Of a DNA stretch of 64,000 bases, positions 1-8,792 are shown piece by piece; the stretch's first letter is position 1, and the number at the start of each line of letters is the position of its first letter. Both the position numbers and the translations under genes were made by a program. The notes under the pieces were generated by a model. It did not search any database. It was not told where the DNA came from and saw nothing but the letters and a program-made list of their open reading frames with translations. Origin of the DNA: Floccifex porci (GTDB lineage Bacteria > Bacillota_I > Bacilli_A > Erysipelotrichales > Erysipelotrichaceae); assembly GCF_009696175.1 (NCBI RefSeq), contig NZ_VUMM01000001.1:1-64000 (forward strand). The letters are read 5' to 3'.

Positions 1-84
1 TACTATAACAATCAGAGAATCACTGAAAAATTAAAAGGATTAACTCCTGTAGAATACAGAAATCAATCCTTAATTACCGTTTAG
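1..84 (+). pseudogene. IS3-family (IS150-like) transposase, C-terminal end, cut by window edge
   Basis: The first 27 codons read YYNNQRITEKLKGLTPVEYR and a short tail before a TAG stop at 82-84. The pattern YNN-RI-EKLKGL-PVEYR is the usual C-terminus of IS3/IS150-group OrfB transposases (DDE integrase core). Only this end is visible, so whether the element is intact lies outside the window. The next open frame begins immediately downstream and is itself a remnant, so the insertion or a later deletion probably cut into a gene here. Confidence 0.8.
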
Positions 85-101
85 ATAGTATACTTATTTT
101 A

Positions 102-335
102 ATGTCCAAGAAATTGGGTTCACTTCAGATGGGATGGGATAGATATAATATCGCAAAAAATATACTGGAAAATGCAAGTGATGATTTTGATGTAAACGAT
201 TGTTTTGAATTGCTGAAAAAAGTATCACAACAAGTTTGTCCAACTGTTGTTTCGATGGTACTGGATGCAGATAAGGGCATTGTATACTGGTGTGAAAATC
301 AAAAGTGGGACACAATTGAAAAAAGAATCCTCTAA
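102..335 (+). pseudogene. C-terminal remnant of a linear-amide C-N hydrolase (choloylglycine hydrolase-like) protein
   Basis: A 77-codon open frame with no convincing ribosome site. Its frame stays open upstream into the transposase end, as expected for a truncated 3' part of a longer gene. The last 40 residues (VVSMVLDADKGIVYWCEN, then KWDTIEKR) resemble the closing beta-strands of Ntn hydrolases of the choloylglycine hydrolase / isopenicillin N acyltransferase type, where a line such as V-YD---K-VY-C-N precedes the end. The catalytic N-terminal Cys is absent because the N-terminal part is missing. Family assignment is by pattern only; it could also be a small unrelated protein. Confidence 0.5.
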
Positions 336-369
336 AAAGAAAACTTGCTTATTGAGCAAGCAAGTTTTC
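334..369 (-). terminator. Rho-independent terminator of the citZ-icd operon
   Basis: A perfect 12-bp inverted repeat (339-350 with 358-369, 7-nt loop) ends, on the minus strand, in a run of five T. It overlaps the last codons and stop of icd. The + strand side has no T-run, so it serves the minus-strand operon. Confidence 0.85.
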
Positions 370-1560
370 TAAAGAATTTTTAATGGCTTTGATAAAGTCC
401 TGTGAATTTAATACCGTTACATTTTCTAAAGAAGTGATCAGTGCTAAATCTTTTGTCATTTTTCCACTTTCAATTGTTTGAATGGTCGCCTGTTCTAACA
501 TTTTCGCAAATTCCTGTAAGTCCAGATTTCCATCCAGTTCACCACGTTTATTTAAAGCCCCTGTCCAGGCAAAAATGGTAGCCACTGAGTTTGTAGAAGT
601 TTCTTCTCCTTTTAAATGTTTGTAATAATGTCTTTGAACGGTTCCATGGGCTGCTTCGTATTCATATACACCACTAGGGGAAACCAGTACAGAAGTCATC
701 ATTGCCAGAGATCCAAAAGCACTGGAAACCATATCACTCATGACATCTCCATCGTAGTTTTTACAGGCCCAGATAAATCCACCTTCGCTTTTCATTACAC
801 GAGCAACGGCATCATCGATCAATGTATAGAAATAAGTGATGTTTTCCTGTTGGAATTTTTCTTTATATTCTTTATCATACAGATCCTGAAAAATATCTTT
901 AAAGGTATGATCGTATAATTTAGAAATGGTGTCTTTGGTTGAAAACCATAGATCCTGTTTTGTGGATAATGCATAATTAAAACAAGAACGAGCAAAAGAG
1001 GTAATCGATTCATTGGTGTTATGCATTCCCTGAATGATTCCATCTCCTTTAAATTCATGAATCAGCTTTCTTGTTTCGTTGCCATTTTCATCTGTAAAAA
1101 CAAGTTCAGCTTTTCCAGCTGGAACTTTCATTTCAGTATTTTTATAGACATCTCCATAGGCATGACGAGCTAAAGTGATTGGCTTTTTCCAGTTTTTGAC
1201 ACAAGGTTCAATACCCTTAACAATAATTGGAGTTCTGAATACAGTACCGTCTAATGCAGCACGAATGGTACCATTTGGACTTTTCCACATTTCTTTTAAA
1301 TTGTATTCTCCCATTCTGGCCTGATTGGGAGTGATAGTTGCACATTTAACCGCAACACCATATTTTTTTGTGGCATTGGCACTATCAATTGTCACCTGAT
1401 CATTTGTTTCATTTCGATGAACCAGACCTAAATCATAATATTCTGTATTCAATTCAATATAAGGTTCCAGTAACTCTTCTTTGATCATTTTCCAAAGAAT
1501 ACGAGTCATTTCGTCTCCATCCATTTCTACTAATGGAGTGCTCATTTTAATCTTTTCCAT
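349..1560 (-). CDS. icd: NADP-dependent isocitrate dehydrogenase
   Basis: Converts isocitrate to 2-oxoglutarate and CO2 with NADP+ (EC 1.1.1.42). The 403-residue protein matches the eukaryote-like homodimeric subfamily: it starts with the block [12 protein letters not shown], then [20 protein letters not shown] (substrate-binding Ser/Asn region), GTVFR, and the metal-binding Asp region DGDVMSD, followed by [11 protein letters not shown] and [10 protein letters not shown]. Length is typical. Its ATG lies 14 bp inside the end of the citrate synthase gene, so the two are translationally coupled. A strong terminator overlaps its 3' end. The pair supplies 2-oxoglutarate for glutamate synthesis; note that the aconitase gene linking the two reactions is broken in this sequence. 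Confidence 0.96.
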   Translation of the reverse strand: MEKIKMSTPLVEMDGDEMTRILWKMIKEELLEPYIELNTEYYDLGLVHRNETNDQVTIDSANATKKYGVAVKCATITPNQARMGEYNLKEMWKSPNGTIRAALDGTVFRTPIIVKGIEPCVKNWKKPITLARHAYGDVYKNTEMKVPAGKAELVFTDENGNETRKLIHEFKGDGIIQGMHNTNESITSFARSCFNYALSTKQDLWFSTKDTISKLYDHTFKDIFQDLYDKEYKEKFQQENITYFYTLIDDAVARVMKSEGGFIWACKNYDGDVMSDMVSSAFGSLAMMTSVLVSPSGVYEYEAAHGTVQRHYYKHLKGEETSTNSVATIFAWTGALNKRGELDGNLDLQEFAKMLEQATIQTIESGKMTKDLALITSLENVTVLNSQDFIKAIKNSLENLLAQ

Positions 1561-2857
1561 TTAATATTCCTTCTACTTTCTTCATTTCCCCAACATATAC
1601 ATTGGCAGGACGAATCAGTTTACGATCGTTCTGACGACTTTCCAAATGGTGACCGATCCATCCGGATGTACGAGCGATGGCAAACAATGGGGTAAATATT
1701 TCTTTTCTAAATCCTAACATACGATACGCAAATCCACTATAGAAATCAACATTGGCACAGGCTGTAATTCCTTTTCTTTTCTTCATTGTTTTAATGGCTG
1801 CTTTTTCAAAGGCTTCAAAGAAATTAAAAGTATCCATTAAACCTTTTTCTATTGCCAGTTCTTTACATTCTTTTTTTATAATTTGAGCTCTTGGATCGCT
1901 TTTTGTATAAATGGCATGTCCGATTCCATAAATCAATCCGCTGTGATCGAATAATTCTTTATCCAGCATTTTATTGCAGACATCCATCAATACATCTTCA
2001 TCACATGTTAATCCAACTTCATTGATTAAATATTCAAACTGTTCATAAACTTTTAAATTGGCACCTCCATGTTTAGGCCCTTTTAAAGATCCTAAAGAAG
2101 CTGCAATACAGGAATAAATATCTGTTCCAGTAGAAGAAATGACAACATCGGCAAAAGTGGAGTTGTTTCCACCACCGTGATCGGCATGAACAATCAGCAG
2201 TTTATCCACCAGGCTGACTTCTTTTTTCGTATATTTACGGTTTTCTCTTGCCATATAGAGGATGTTTTCCGCGAAACTTTTATCGGGTTTTGGATAAGTT
2301 TCCCAGAATGTTTTCGCATGAACATCGGTATAATAAGAGAATACGAATAAAGGCATACTGGATAAAATGTGTATTCCTTTTAACATACGATGTTCCAATG
2401 TATCATTGTCTGGATTTTCATCGTTTCCATAAAGTTTTAAAACTCCAATTTGCATGGCATTTAAAATACTGCTGGTTTTATACGTAAAATCAGTCATTGT
2501 ATTGGTTGCCCTTGTCAATAATTCATAATGGAATGATTCCAATTCTTCTTTTGTTGGTAAGGCACCAAAAATCAATAAAAACGCAATTTGTTCAAACCCA
2601 AATAAGTTATCCTGATCAAAGTGACTGACTAAATCGTCTACTGAATATCCACGATATATTAATTTTCCTTCTAAATCGGCTTTTCTACCATGAATTTCTT
2701 TGTATCCGACAACTTGACTTACTTTTGTAAGTCCTACTTTAACTCCTGTCCCATTATCGTTACGTAATCCTTGTTTTACACGATAACGTGGGTACAATGA
2801 GGGCTCAATAAAGTTATCTGGCTCATGTTCTTTATAAATGTCCTGTAAATTTTTCAT
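1547..2857 (-). CDS. citZ: Citrate synthase
   Basis: Condenses oxaloacetate with acetyl-CoA to give citrate. The 436-residue protein carries the three catalytic elements of the family: a His in [12 protein letters not shown], a His in [14 protein letters not shown] and the Asp of [10 protein letters not shown], with the Arg-rich C-terminal line [21 protein letters not shown] good ribosome site (AGGAGG) sits 8 nt before the ATG. It is the first gene of a two-gene minus-strand operon with icd and is transcribed divergently from aconitase across a 92-bp gap. The length and motifs favour citrate synthase; methylcitrate synthase is possible, but the icd partner argues for citrate. Confidence 0.93.
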   Translation of the reverse strand: MKNLQDIYKEHEPDNFIEPSLYPRYRVKQGLRNDNGTGVKVGLTKVSQVVGYKEIHGRKADLEGKLIYRGYSVDDLVSHFDQDNLFGFEQIAFLLIFGALPTKEELESFHYELLTRATNTMTDFTYKTSSILNAMQIGVLKLYGNDENPDNDTLEHRMLKGIHILSSMPLFVFSYYTDVHAKTFWETYPKPDKSFAENILYMARENRKYTKKEVSLVDKLLIVHADHGGGNNSTFADVVISSTGTDIYSCIAASLGSLKGPKHGGANLKVYEQFEYLINEVGLTCDEDVLMDVCNKMLDKELFDHSGLIYGIGHAIYTKSDPRAQIIKKECKELAIEKGLMDTFNFFEAFEKAAIKTMKKRKGITACANVDFYSGFAYRMLGFRKEIFTPLFAIARTSGWIGHHLESRQNDRKLIRPANVYVGEMKKVEGILNGKD

Positions 2858-2879
2858 AACATCCTCCTTTTATTTTTCA

Positions 2880-2885
2880 AGTATA
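2880..2885 (-). promoter_or_regulatory. Extended -10 of the citZ-icd promoter
   Basis: On the minus strand the box reads TGATATACT (TGN plus TATACT), about 23 nt upstream of the citZ ATG. The -35 region is poor, as is common with extended -10 promoters. Confidence 0.5.
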
Positions 2886-2894
2886 TCACATTTC

Positions 2895-2923
2895 TTTCAA
2901 AAATTTTCATTTTTGTGTATAAT
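2895..2923 (+). promoter_or_regulatory. Sigma-A-type promoter of the aconitase operon
   Basis: TTTCAA (2895-2900), 17-bp spacer, TATAAT (2918-2923), with a TG-rich extension before the -10. The ribosome site GAAAGGA lies just before the ATG at 2950. This promoter and that of citZ are packed back to back in 92 bp, so both operons could be co-regulated from one site. Confidence 0.7.
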
Positions 2924-2949
2924 AGATAAAAAGTTGAAAGGAATATTGT

Positions 2950-4873
2950 ATGGAAAATTTAACTCAAAAGATTTTACGAGCTCATTTAGTCAAAGGAGAA
3001 ATGATAAAAGGATCTCCTATTGAAATTAAAATGGATCAGACATTAACACAGGATGCCACTGGAACCATGGCTTATATGCAGCTGGAAGCGATGGGAGTGG
3101 ATCAGGTCAAAACGGAAAAATCGATCAGTTATGTCGATCACAATACATTACAAAGTGGATATATGAATGCGGACGATCATGCGTATTTACAGTCGGTTGC
3201 TTCCAAACATGGAATCTATTTTTCAAAACCTGGGAATGGAATCTGTCATCAGGTCCATCTGGAACGATTCGCAAAACCTGGAAAAACATTGATTGGCTCC
3301 GATTCGCATACACCTACTTCTTCAGCAATGGGAATGATAGCCATTGGAGCAGGTGGCCTGGATGTCGCAAAAGCAATAAGCAATGGCAGGGATTCCTTAT
3401 CGATTGACAATGCCAGAAGTGGTCAATATTAAACTGGAAGGAAAATTATCCCACGGTGTTTCGGCTAAAGATATTATTTTAGAAGTATTACGACAATTGA
3501 GTGTAAAAGGTGGAGTGGGTAAAGTATTTGAATATTCTGGTGAAGCCTTAAAAGATTTAACGGTTTATCAAAGAGCGACCATTACCAATATGGGTGCTGA
3601 ATTAGGAGCAACCACTTCGATTTTCCCAAGCGATGAAGTAACACATGAATTTTTAAAACAGCAGGGAAGAGAAGAAGATTATATTTGTTTAGGTGCAGAT
3701 GAAGGATGTCAATACGATGATACCCTGGTAATTGACTGTTCGACATTAAAACCTATGGCAGCTTGTCCAAATTCACCAGATGCAGTGGTGACCATTGAAT
3801 CTTTACAAGGAAAAAAAGTAGATCAGGTAGCCATTGGTTCCTGTACAAATTCCGGATACGAAGATTTGATGAAAGCTGCAAAAATTCTGGAAGGAAAGAA
3901 AATTGCCGACCATGTCAGTCTGGTGGTTTCTCCAGGTTCTCGACAGGTATTAATGAAACTGATGGAAAATGGAACTTTAAAAACATTTGTTCAGGCAGGT
4001 GCCCGTATTCTGGAATGTACTTGTGGACCTTGTATTGGTATGGGACAGTCACCAAAAAGCGATGGTGTATCATTAAGAACGTTTAATCGTAATTTCTATG
4101 GACGATCTGGAACATTGAGTGCGGGAGTCTATCTGGTTTCTCCAGAAACTGCAGCAGCCAGTGCGGTAGCTGGTGTTTTCTGTGATCCAAGTACAATTGA
4201 GTATGAAGATACATTTGACCAAAGTCCTTATTATGTAGATGATTCAATGATCATTGCTCCAAGTTCTCATCCAGAAGATGTTGAAATTATTCGTGGACCA
4301 AATATCAAACCATTACCGGTAAACGATGAAATGAGCGATGTCATTGATAAAAAAGTAGTCATCAAACTGGAAGACAATATCACAACCGATCACATTGCAC
4401 CTGCAGGAGCCCGTGTATTGCCATATCGTTCCAATATTGAAAAATTGTCGGAATTTGTCTTTGAAAACAACATTGAACATTTTGATCAGATCTGTAAAAA
4501 GAACAATGGAGGTATCATTGTAGCAGGTCACAACTATGGACAAGGTTCTTCTCGTGAACACGCTGCCTTGGCTCCTATGTATTTAGGAATCAAAGCGGTC
4601 ATTGCCAAAAGCTTTGCGCGTATACATAAAGCCAATTTAGTAAACTTTGGAATCATTCCTTGTGAATTTGAAAATGTCCAGGATTATGACAATATTGATT
4701 TTATGGATGAACTGGTTATAGAAAATACATACAATTTATCCAAAGATCCAGTATTGGTCGTTCAAAATAAAACAAAAGGCACTTCTTTTAAAGTCAAAAC
4801 CACTCTTTCAAAAGAAGATGTAGAAATATTAAAAGCAGGAGGAGCGTTAAATTATATACGCAATCAACAATAA
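2950..4873 (+). pseudogene. acnA: Aconitate hydratase, frame broken by a 7-bp tandem duplication
   Basis: Aconitase isomerises citrate to isocitrate through a [4Fe-4S] cluster. The N-terminal part (2950-3432, 160 codons) ends prematurely; the rest (3383-4873) is open in another frame. The break is the heptamer AAGCAAT present twice in tandem (3371-3377 and 3378-3384). Removing one copy restores LDVAKA-MAGIPYRLTMPEV and gives a continuous 638-residue protein, the usual size of the Aquifex-type aconitase subfamily. All key residues are present on either side: the cluster cysteines in IGSCTNSGYEDL and LECTCGPCIGMG, and the C-terminal swivel motif GHNYGQGSSREHAALAP. As written, only a 160-residue fragment and possibly an N-terminally truncated product (start at 3383) could be made, and neither should be active. 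It could be a real mutation, a reversible slippage or a sequencing error. Confidence 0.93.
3371..3384 (+). repeat. Perfect 7-bp tandem direct repeat (AAGCAAT x2) inside acnA
   Basis: AAGCAATAAGCAAT: two abutting copies of the same heptamer at the exact point where the aconitase reading frame is lost. Deletion of either copy restores the frame and a conserved family sequence, so the duplication is the lesion. Confidence 0.97.
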
Positions 4874-4874
4874 T

Positions 4875-5786
4875 ATGATTCATAGTGTGGGATTAATTGG
4901 TCGAGGTGCCATAGGTGTTTTGTATGGAAAATTAATGGAGCGATTTCTGTCCAAAGAGGATCTTGTTTATATTGTAGATGAAAAAAGAAAACAGTATTAT
5001 TTGGATAATCCTTTAATTTGTAATGGTAAACAAACTGATTTTCATTATGTAAGTACAATCGATGAATTTAAAAAAGTGGATCTGATCTTCATTTCCACAA
5101 AATATTCTGGTTTAAAAGATGCGATTAAATTGATGAAACCATTCTTGAAAGAAGATACCATAATCGTATCCTGTTTAAATGGAATTTCTTCGGAAACAAT
5201 TTTAAGAGAACAGTTTCCTGAACATAAAGTCATTCGTACAATTGTACAGGGCATGGATTCTACTTATTTAAATAATGAAGTGACTTTTACCGTTTTAGGA
5301 GAATTATTGTTTGGTGAAGAATTTGTCCAGGAAAAACAAGCTTGTGATCTACTGGAAGAATTTTATCAAAGAGTGCAGATTCCTTATCGAAGATGTGAAG
5401 ATATAGTCTTTGATCAATGGAATAAACTGATGTTTAATTGTGGAATCAATCAGACATGTGCGGCTTACTATTCTACTTATGGTGGATGTAAAGTGGATGG
5501 AGTCTTAAGAGATATTTTTATACAGGCTATGAAAGAAGTCAAAGAAGTGGCCAATGCGTATGGTATTTCCTTAAGCAATGAAAATATTGAAAACTGGAAG
5601 GTTGTATTGTCTCAATTAACAGATGAAGGTATGCCAAGTATGAGACAGGATATTATCAGTCATAGAAAAACAGAAAAAGAATTGTTTTCTGGAACCATTC
5701 TTCCACTGGCAAAACAGAAAGGAATTTCCTGTAAAACTTTACAGAATCTATATGATTCCATCACAAAAATTGAAAATCAATTTTAA
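4875..5786 (+). CDS. Ketopantoate reductase (PanE/ApbA)-family NAD(P)-dependent oxidoreductase
   Basis: A 303-residue protein with an N-terminal Rossmann motif GLIGRGAIGVLYG, followed by VDLIFISTKYSGLKDA (the KxxD stretch), a central line SCLNGISSETILREQFPEHKV and a C-terminal helical domain with DQWNKLMFNCGINQTCA, all as in 2-dehydropantoate 2-reductase. That enzyme reduces ketopantoate to pantoate in coenzyme A synthesis, but many PanE-family paralogues act on other 2-oxo acids, and no panB or panC lies nearby, so the substrate is left open. Its ATG begins one base after the aconitase stop, so it is co-transcribed with acnA and could be polarly affected by the acnA frameshift. A terminator follows at once. 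Confidence 0.85.
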   Translation: MIHSVGLIGRGAIGVLYGKLMERFLSKEDLVYIVDEKRKQYYLDNPLICNGKQTDFHYVSTIDEFKKVDLIFISTKYSGLKDAIKLMKPFLKEDTIIVSCLNGISSETILREQFPEHKVIRTIVQGMDSTYLNNEVTFTVLGELLFGEEFVQEKQACDLLEEFYQRVQIPYRRCEDIVFDQWNKLMFNCGINQTCAAYYSTYGGCKVDGVLRDIFIQAMKEVKEVANAYGISLSNENIENWKVVLSQLTDEGMPSMRQDIISHRKTEKELFSGTILPLAKQKGISCKTLQNLYDSITKIENQF

Positions 5787-5810
5787 TACAGTCTAAGGAC
5801 TGTATTTTTA
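5785..5810 (+). terminator. Rho-independent terminator after the acnA operon
   Basis: 9-bp perfect stem AATACAGTC/GACTGTATT with a TAAG loop and a T-rich tail, starting at the stop codon of the reductase gene. Confidence 0.85.
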
Positions 5811-5843
5811 TTAATAAATAGAAAAATATGACTTCGATAAAAA

Positions 5844-5857
5844 TGTAAGCGCTTGAA
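5844..5857 (+). promoter_or_regulatory. cre-like CcpA site upstream of pckA
   Basis: TGTAAGCGCTTGAA matches the cre consensus TGWAANCGNTNWCA except at two positions. It lies about 32 bp upstream of the -35 box of pckA. A gluconeogenic gene is a plausible target of carbon-catabolite control, but the site is imperfect. Confidence 0.45.
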
Positions 5858-5888
5858 AAATATTCGTGAAAACTTAATGAAAAATAGT

Positions 5889-5917
5889 TTGATTTTAGTA
5901 TATAAAAACAATATAAT
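5889..5917 (+). promoter_or_regulatory. Promoter of pckA
   Basis: TTGATT (5889-5894), exactly 17 bp, TATAAT (5912-5917). It leaves a leader of about 57 nt before the chosen start. Confidence 0.75.
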
Positions 5918-5980
5918 TTGTAGGAAATGTGATTTATATCACATGATATGGAAGTTCTTTATGAAAGTGAGGAAGAAGAA

Positions 5981-7594
5981 ATGAGTGCGATTGATTTAAC
6001 TAAATATGGTATTTCTGGTACAACTGAAATTGTGTACAATCCTTCTTATGAACAATTGTTTGAAGATGAAACAAGAAAAGATTTAGAAGGATATGAAAAA
6101 GGTGTAAATACAGAATTAGATGCAGTCAATGTAATGACTGGTATTTATACTGGACGTTCTCCTAAAGACAAATATATCGTAATGGATGAAAATTCAAAAG
6201 ATACTGTCTGGTGGACAAGTGAAGATTACAAAAATGACAATCATCCAATGTCTGAAGAAACTTGGAAAACAGTAAAAGAAATTGCGGTTAATGAATTATG
6301 CAACAAAAAATTGTATGTTGTTGATGCATTCTGTGGAGCCAATAAAGATACTCGTATGGCAATCCGTTTCATTATGGAAGTTGCTTGGCAGGCACACTTT
6401 GTTAAGAATATGTTCATTCAGCCTACAGAAGAAGAATTAAAGAATTTTGAACCTACATTCGTAATCTACAATGCTTCAAAAGCTAAAGTTGAAAACTATA
6501 AAGAATTAGGATTAAATTCAGAAACTTGTGTAGCCTTCAACATCACAAGCCATGAACAGGTTATCATCAATACATGGTATGGTGGAGAAATGAAAAAAGG
6601 TATGTTCTCAATGATGAACTACTATCTGCCATTACAGGGAATTGCTTCTATGCACTGTTCTGCCAATACAGATAAAAATGGTGAAAATACTGCTATCTTC
6701 TTTGGATTGTCTGGAACTGGAAAAACAACTTTATCTACAGATCCAAAACGTTTATTAATTGGTGATGACGAACATGGATGGGATGATAACGGAGTCTTCA
6801 ACTTTGAAGGTGGATGTTATGCAAAAGTTATCAACCTGGATAAAGAATCTGAACCAGATATCTACAATGCGATTCGTCGTGATGCATTATTAGAAAACGT
6901 AACAGTAGATGAAAATGGTAAAATTGATTTTGCGGATAAAACTGTAACGGAAAATACACGTGTATCTTATCCAATTGATCACATTGAAAATATTGCTTCA
7001 AAAGTAAATGGTGTATCCAGTGGACCAGCTGCTAAAAACGTAATTTTCTTATCAGCTGATGCATTTGGTGTATTACCTCCAGTTTCTGTATTAACTCCAG
7101 AACAGACACAATATTATTTCTTATCTGGATTTACAGCTAAATTAGCAGGTACAGAACGTGGAATTACAGAACCTACTCCAACATTCTCTGCATGTTTTGG
7201 ACAGGCATTCCTTGAATTGCATCCAACAAAATATGCTGAAGAACTGGTTAAGAAAATGGAAAAGAGTGGAGCGAAAGCTTACCTGGTAAATACAGGATGG
7301 AACGGAACAGGAAAACGTATTTCCATTAAAGACACTCGTGGAATCATTGATGCGATTTTAAATGGAGACATTCAAAATGCTCCTACAAAAACAATTCCAT
7401 ATTTCAACTTTGAAGTACCAACAGAATTACCTGGTGTAGATTCAAATATTTTAGATCCTCGTGATACATACCAGGATGTTTCTCAATGGGAAGAAAAAGC
7501 AAAAGACTTGGCTAGCCGCTTTAATAAAAACTTTGTTAAATATACAACAAATGAAGCAGGTAAAGCATTGGTTAAAGCTGGACCTCAACTTTAA
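5981..7594 (+). CDS. pckA: Phosphoenolpyruvate carboxykinase (ATP)
   Basis: Interconverts oxaloacetate + ATP and PEP + CO2 + ADP (EC 4.1.1.49). In gut anaerobes it often runs toward oxaloacetate. The 537-residue protein shows [12 protein letters not shown] (substrate Arg), the P-loop [13 protein letters not shown], the metal-binding [11 protein letters not shown], and the family lines [19 protein letters not shown] and NTGWNGTG. The open frame extends to an ATG at 5948, but only the ATG at 5981 has a ribosome site (GAGGAAG), and [11 protein letters not shown] matches family starts. It is a single-gene unit between its own promoter and a strong terminator. Together with citrate synthase it places oxaloacetate at a branch point of this organism's metabolism. 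Confidence 0.96.
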   Translation: MSAIDLTKYGISGTTEIVYNPSYEQLFEDETRKDLEGYEKGVNTELDAVNVMTGIYTGRSPKDKYIVMDENSKDTVWWTSEDYKNDNHPMSEETWKTVKEIAVNELCNKKLYVVDAFCGANKDTRMAIRFIMEVAWQAHFVKNMFIQPTEEELKNFEPTFVIYNASKAKVENYKELGLNSETCVAFNITSHEQVIINTWYGGEMKKGMFSMMNYYLPLQGIASMHCSANTDKNGENTAIFFGLSGTGKTTLSTDPKRLLIGDDEHGWDDNGVFNFEGGCYAKVINLDKESEPDIYNAIRRDALLENVTVDENGKIDFADKTVTENTRVSYPIDHIENIASKVNGVSSGPAAKNVIFLSADAFGVLPPVSVLTPEQTQYYFLSGFTAKLAGTERGITEPTPTFSACFGQAFLELHPTKYAEELVKKMEKSGAKAYLVNTGWNGTGKRISIKDTRGIIDAILNGDIQNAPTKTIPYFNFEVPTELPGVDSNILDPRDTYQDVSQWEEKAKDLASRFNKNFVKYTTNEAGKALVKAGPQL

Positions 7595-7597
7595 TAG

Positions 7598-7630
7598 AAA
7601 AAAACGAAGATTGATTTCTTCGTTTTTTTT
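7598..7630 (+). terminator. Rho-independent terminator after pckA
   Basis: Stem AAAAAACGAAGA/TCTTCGTTTTTT around a TTGATT loop, ending in eight T. The A-run/T-run makes it potentially bidirectional. Confidence 0.9.
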
Positions 7631-7664
7631 ATGTTTTAATTAAGTATATGAAAAGGGGAAGATT

Positions 7665-8792
7665 ATGAGATTGTTTCACGTTTCAGATTTACATTTAGGA
7701 ATTCGTTTAATGAATTATGATTTAACAGAAGAACAGAATTATATACTGAATCAGATTGTACAGTATATAAAACAATATCAGCCAGATGTTTTAATTATTG
7801 CAGGAGATGTATTTGATCGATCTACACCTTCTGCAAATGCTTTAAGACAATACAATCAATGGTTATCGGATATTTATGAGGCAAAAGAAGATATACAAAT
7901 GATGGTCATTGCGGGAAATCACGATAATTCTTCTTATATGGATCAATATAAAAATTTATTATCAAAAGAAAAATTCTATACTGCAGGTACTTTACCTATT
8001 CAAAAAATAAAATGTGAAGATAAATATGGAGACATTCTATTTTATTTAATGCCATTTGTAAGACCCAGTCATGTCAAACAGTATTTGAATATCGATATGG
8101 ACCAGTCTTTAAGTTATGATAAAGCCATTCATTTATTATTAGAAAAAGAAACAATTGATCTGAATCAGCGAAATGTTCTTGTATCGCATCAATTTTATTT
8201 GCCAGAAGAAGCTTCCTTACAGGATATAGAACGAAGTGATAGCGAAATTCAAACGGTAGGAAATATTGATGTCATTTACAGTTCGGCTTTGAAACCATTT
8301 GATTATGCAGCTTTAGGACACATTCATAAACCGATGACGGTAAAACAGAATATCTTTCGCTATGCTGGCAGTCCGATGGCTTATTCAATCAGTGAACAAA
8401 ACCAGAACAAACAAATATTAATGGTAGATTTACTGGAAAAAGGAAATACAAAAATCACATCCTTACCTTTACATATGAAACATCCAGTTCGTACCATTCA
8501 GGGATATTATCAGAACATCATTCAACAATCCAGTCAGGATTATGTACGTATTGAACTGCTGGATCAGCAGGATTTAAATGCAGTGGATCTGCAGGAACAG
8601 ATTCGTTTTCATTATCCGCATGTATTGGAGATCCTCTTTAAAAACAGGAAATGGGTGGATATGGATATGGAAATCGACAACGAGAAAATTATGGAACCCA
8701 TGGAACTGATCCTTGAGTTTTTATCCGATTATGATGAAGAAGATGAAAAAATATTAAAAGATATTTTAAATGAAGAAAGAGGATTGTTATGA
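7665..8792 (+). CDS. sbcD: Exonuclease SbcD, nuclease subunit
   Basis: Mre11-like subunit of the SbcCD complex, a Mn2+-dependent nuclease that processes DNA hairpins and protein-blocked ends in the cytoplasm. The 375-residue protein has the metallophosphoesterase motifs in order: LFHVSDLHLGI (D, H), IIAGDVFDRSTPS (GD), VIAGNHDNSS (GNHD), VSHQFY (H) and ALGHIHKPM (GHxH). A C-terminal capping domain follows. The start has a GGGGA-type ribosome site. The stop overlaps the sbcC start by 4 bp, which fixes a translationally coupled pair. Confidence 0.95.
   Translation: MRLFHVSDLHLGIRLMNYDLTEEQNYILNQIVQYIKQYQPDVLIIAGDVFDRSTPSANALRQYNQWLSDIYEAKEDIQMMVIAGNHDNSSYMDQYKNLLSKEKFYTAGTLPIQKIKCEDKYGDILFYLMPFVRPSHVKQYLNIDMDQSLSYDKAIHLLLEKETIDLNQRNVLVSHQFYLPEEASLQDIERSDSEIQTVGNIDVIYSSALKPFDYAALGHIHKPMTVKQNIFRYAGSPMAYSISEQNQNKQILMVDLLEKGNTKITSLPLHMKHPVRTIQGYYQNIIQQSSQDYVRIELLDQQDLNAVDLQEQIRFHYPHVLEILFKNRKWVDMDMEIDNEKIMEPMELILEFLSDYDEEDEKILKDILNEERGLL

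Noticed and set aside
339-369. Perfect inverted repeat that might be an IS end or attachment site near the transposase remnant
   Set aside because: It overlaps the icd stop and has a T-run on the minus strand; a terminator explains it fully.
616-918. Open frames opposite icd, citZ, sbcC, rml and glg genes
   Set aside because: They are shadows of strongly supported genes: no ribosome sites, low-complexity translations and no family motifs.
3383-4873. The 496-codon frame as a separate intact gene starting at ATG 3383
   Set aside because: It lacks a ribosome site and the N-terminal third of aconitase, which is present just upstream in another frame; a single broken gene is the simpler reading.
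4875-5786. Naming the reductase panE
   Set aside because: The family has many paralogues with other substrates and no pantothenate gene is adjacent; only a family-level call is supported.
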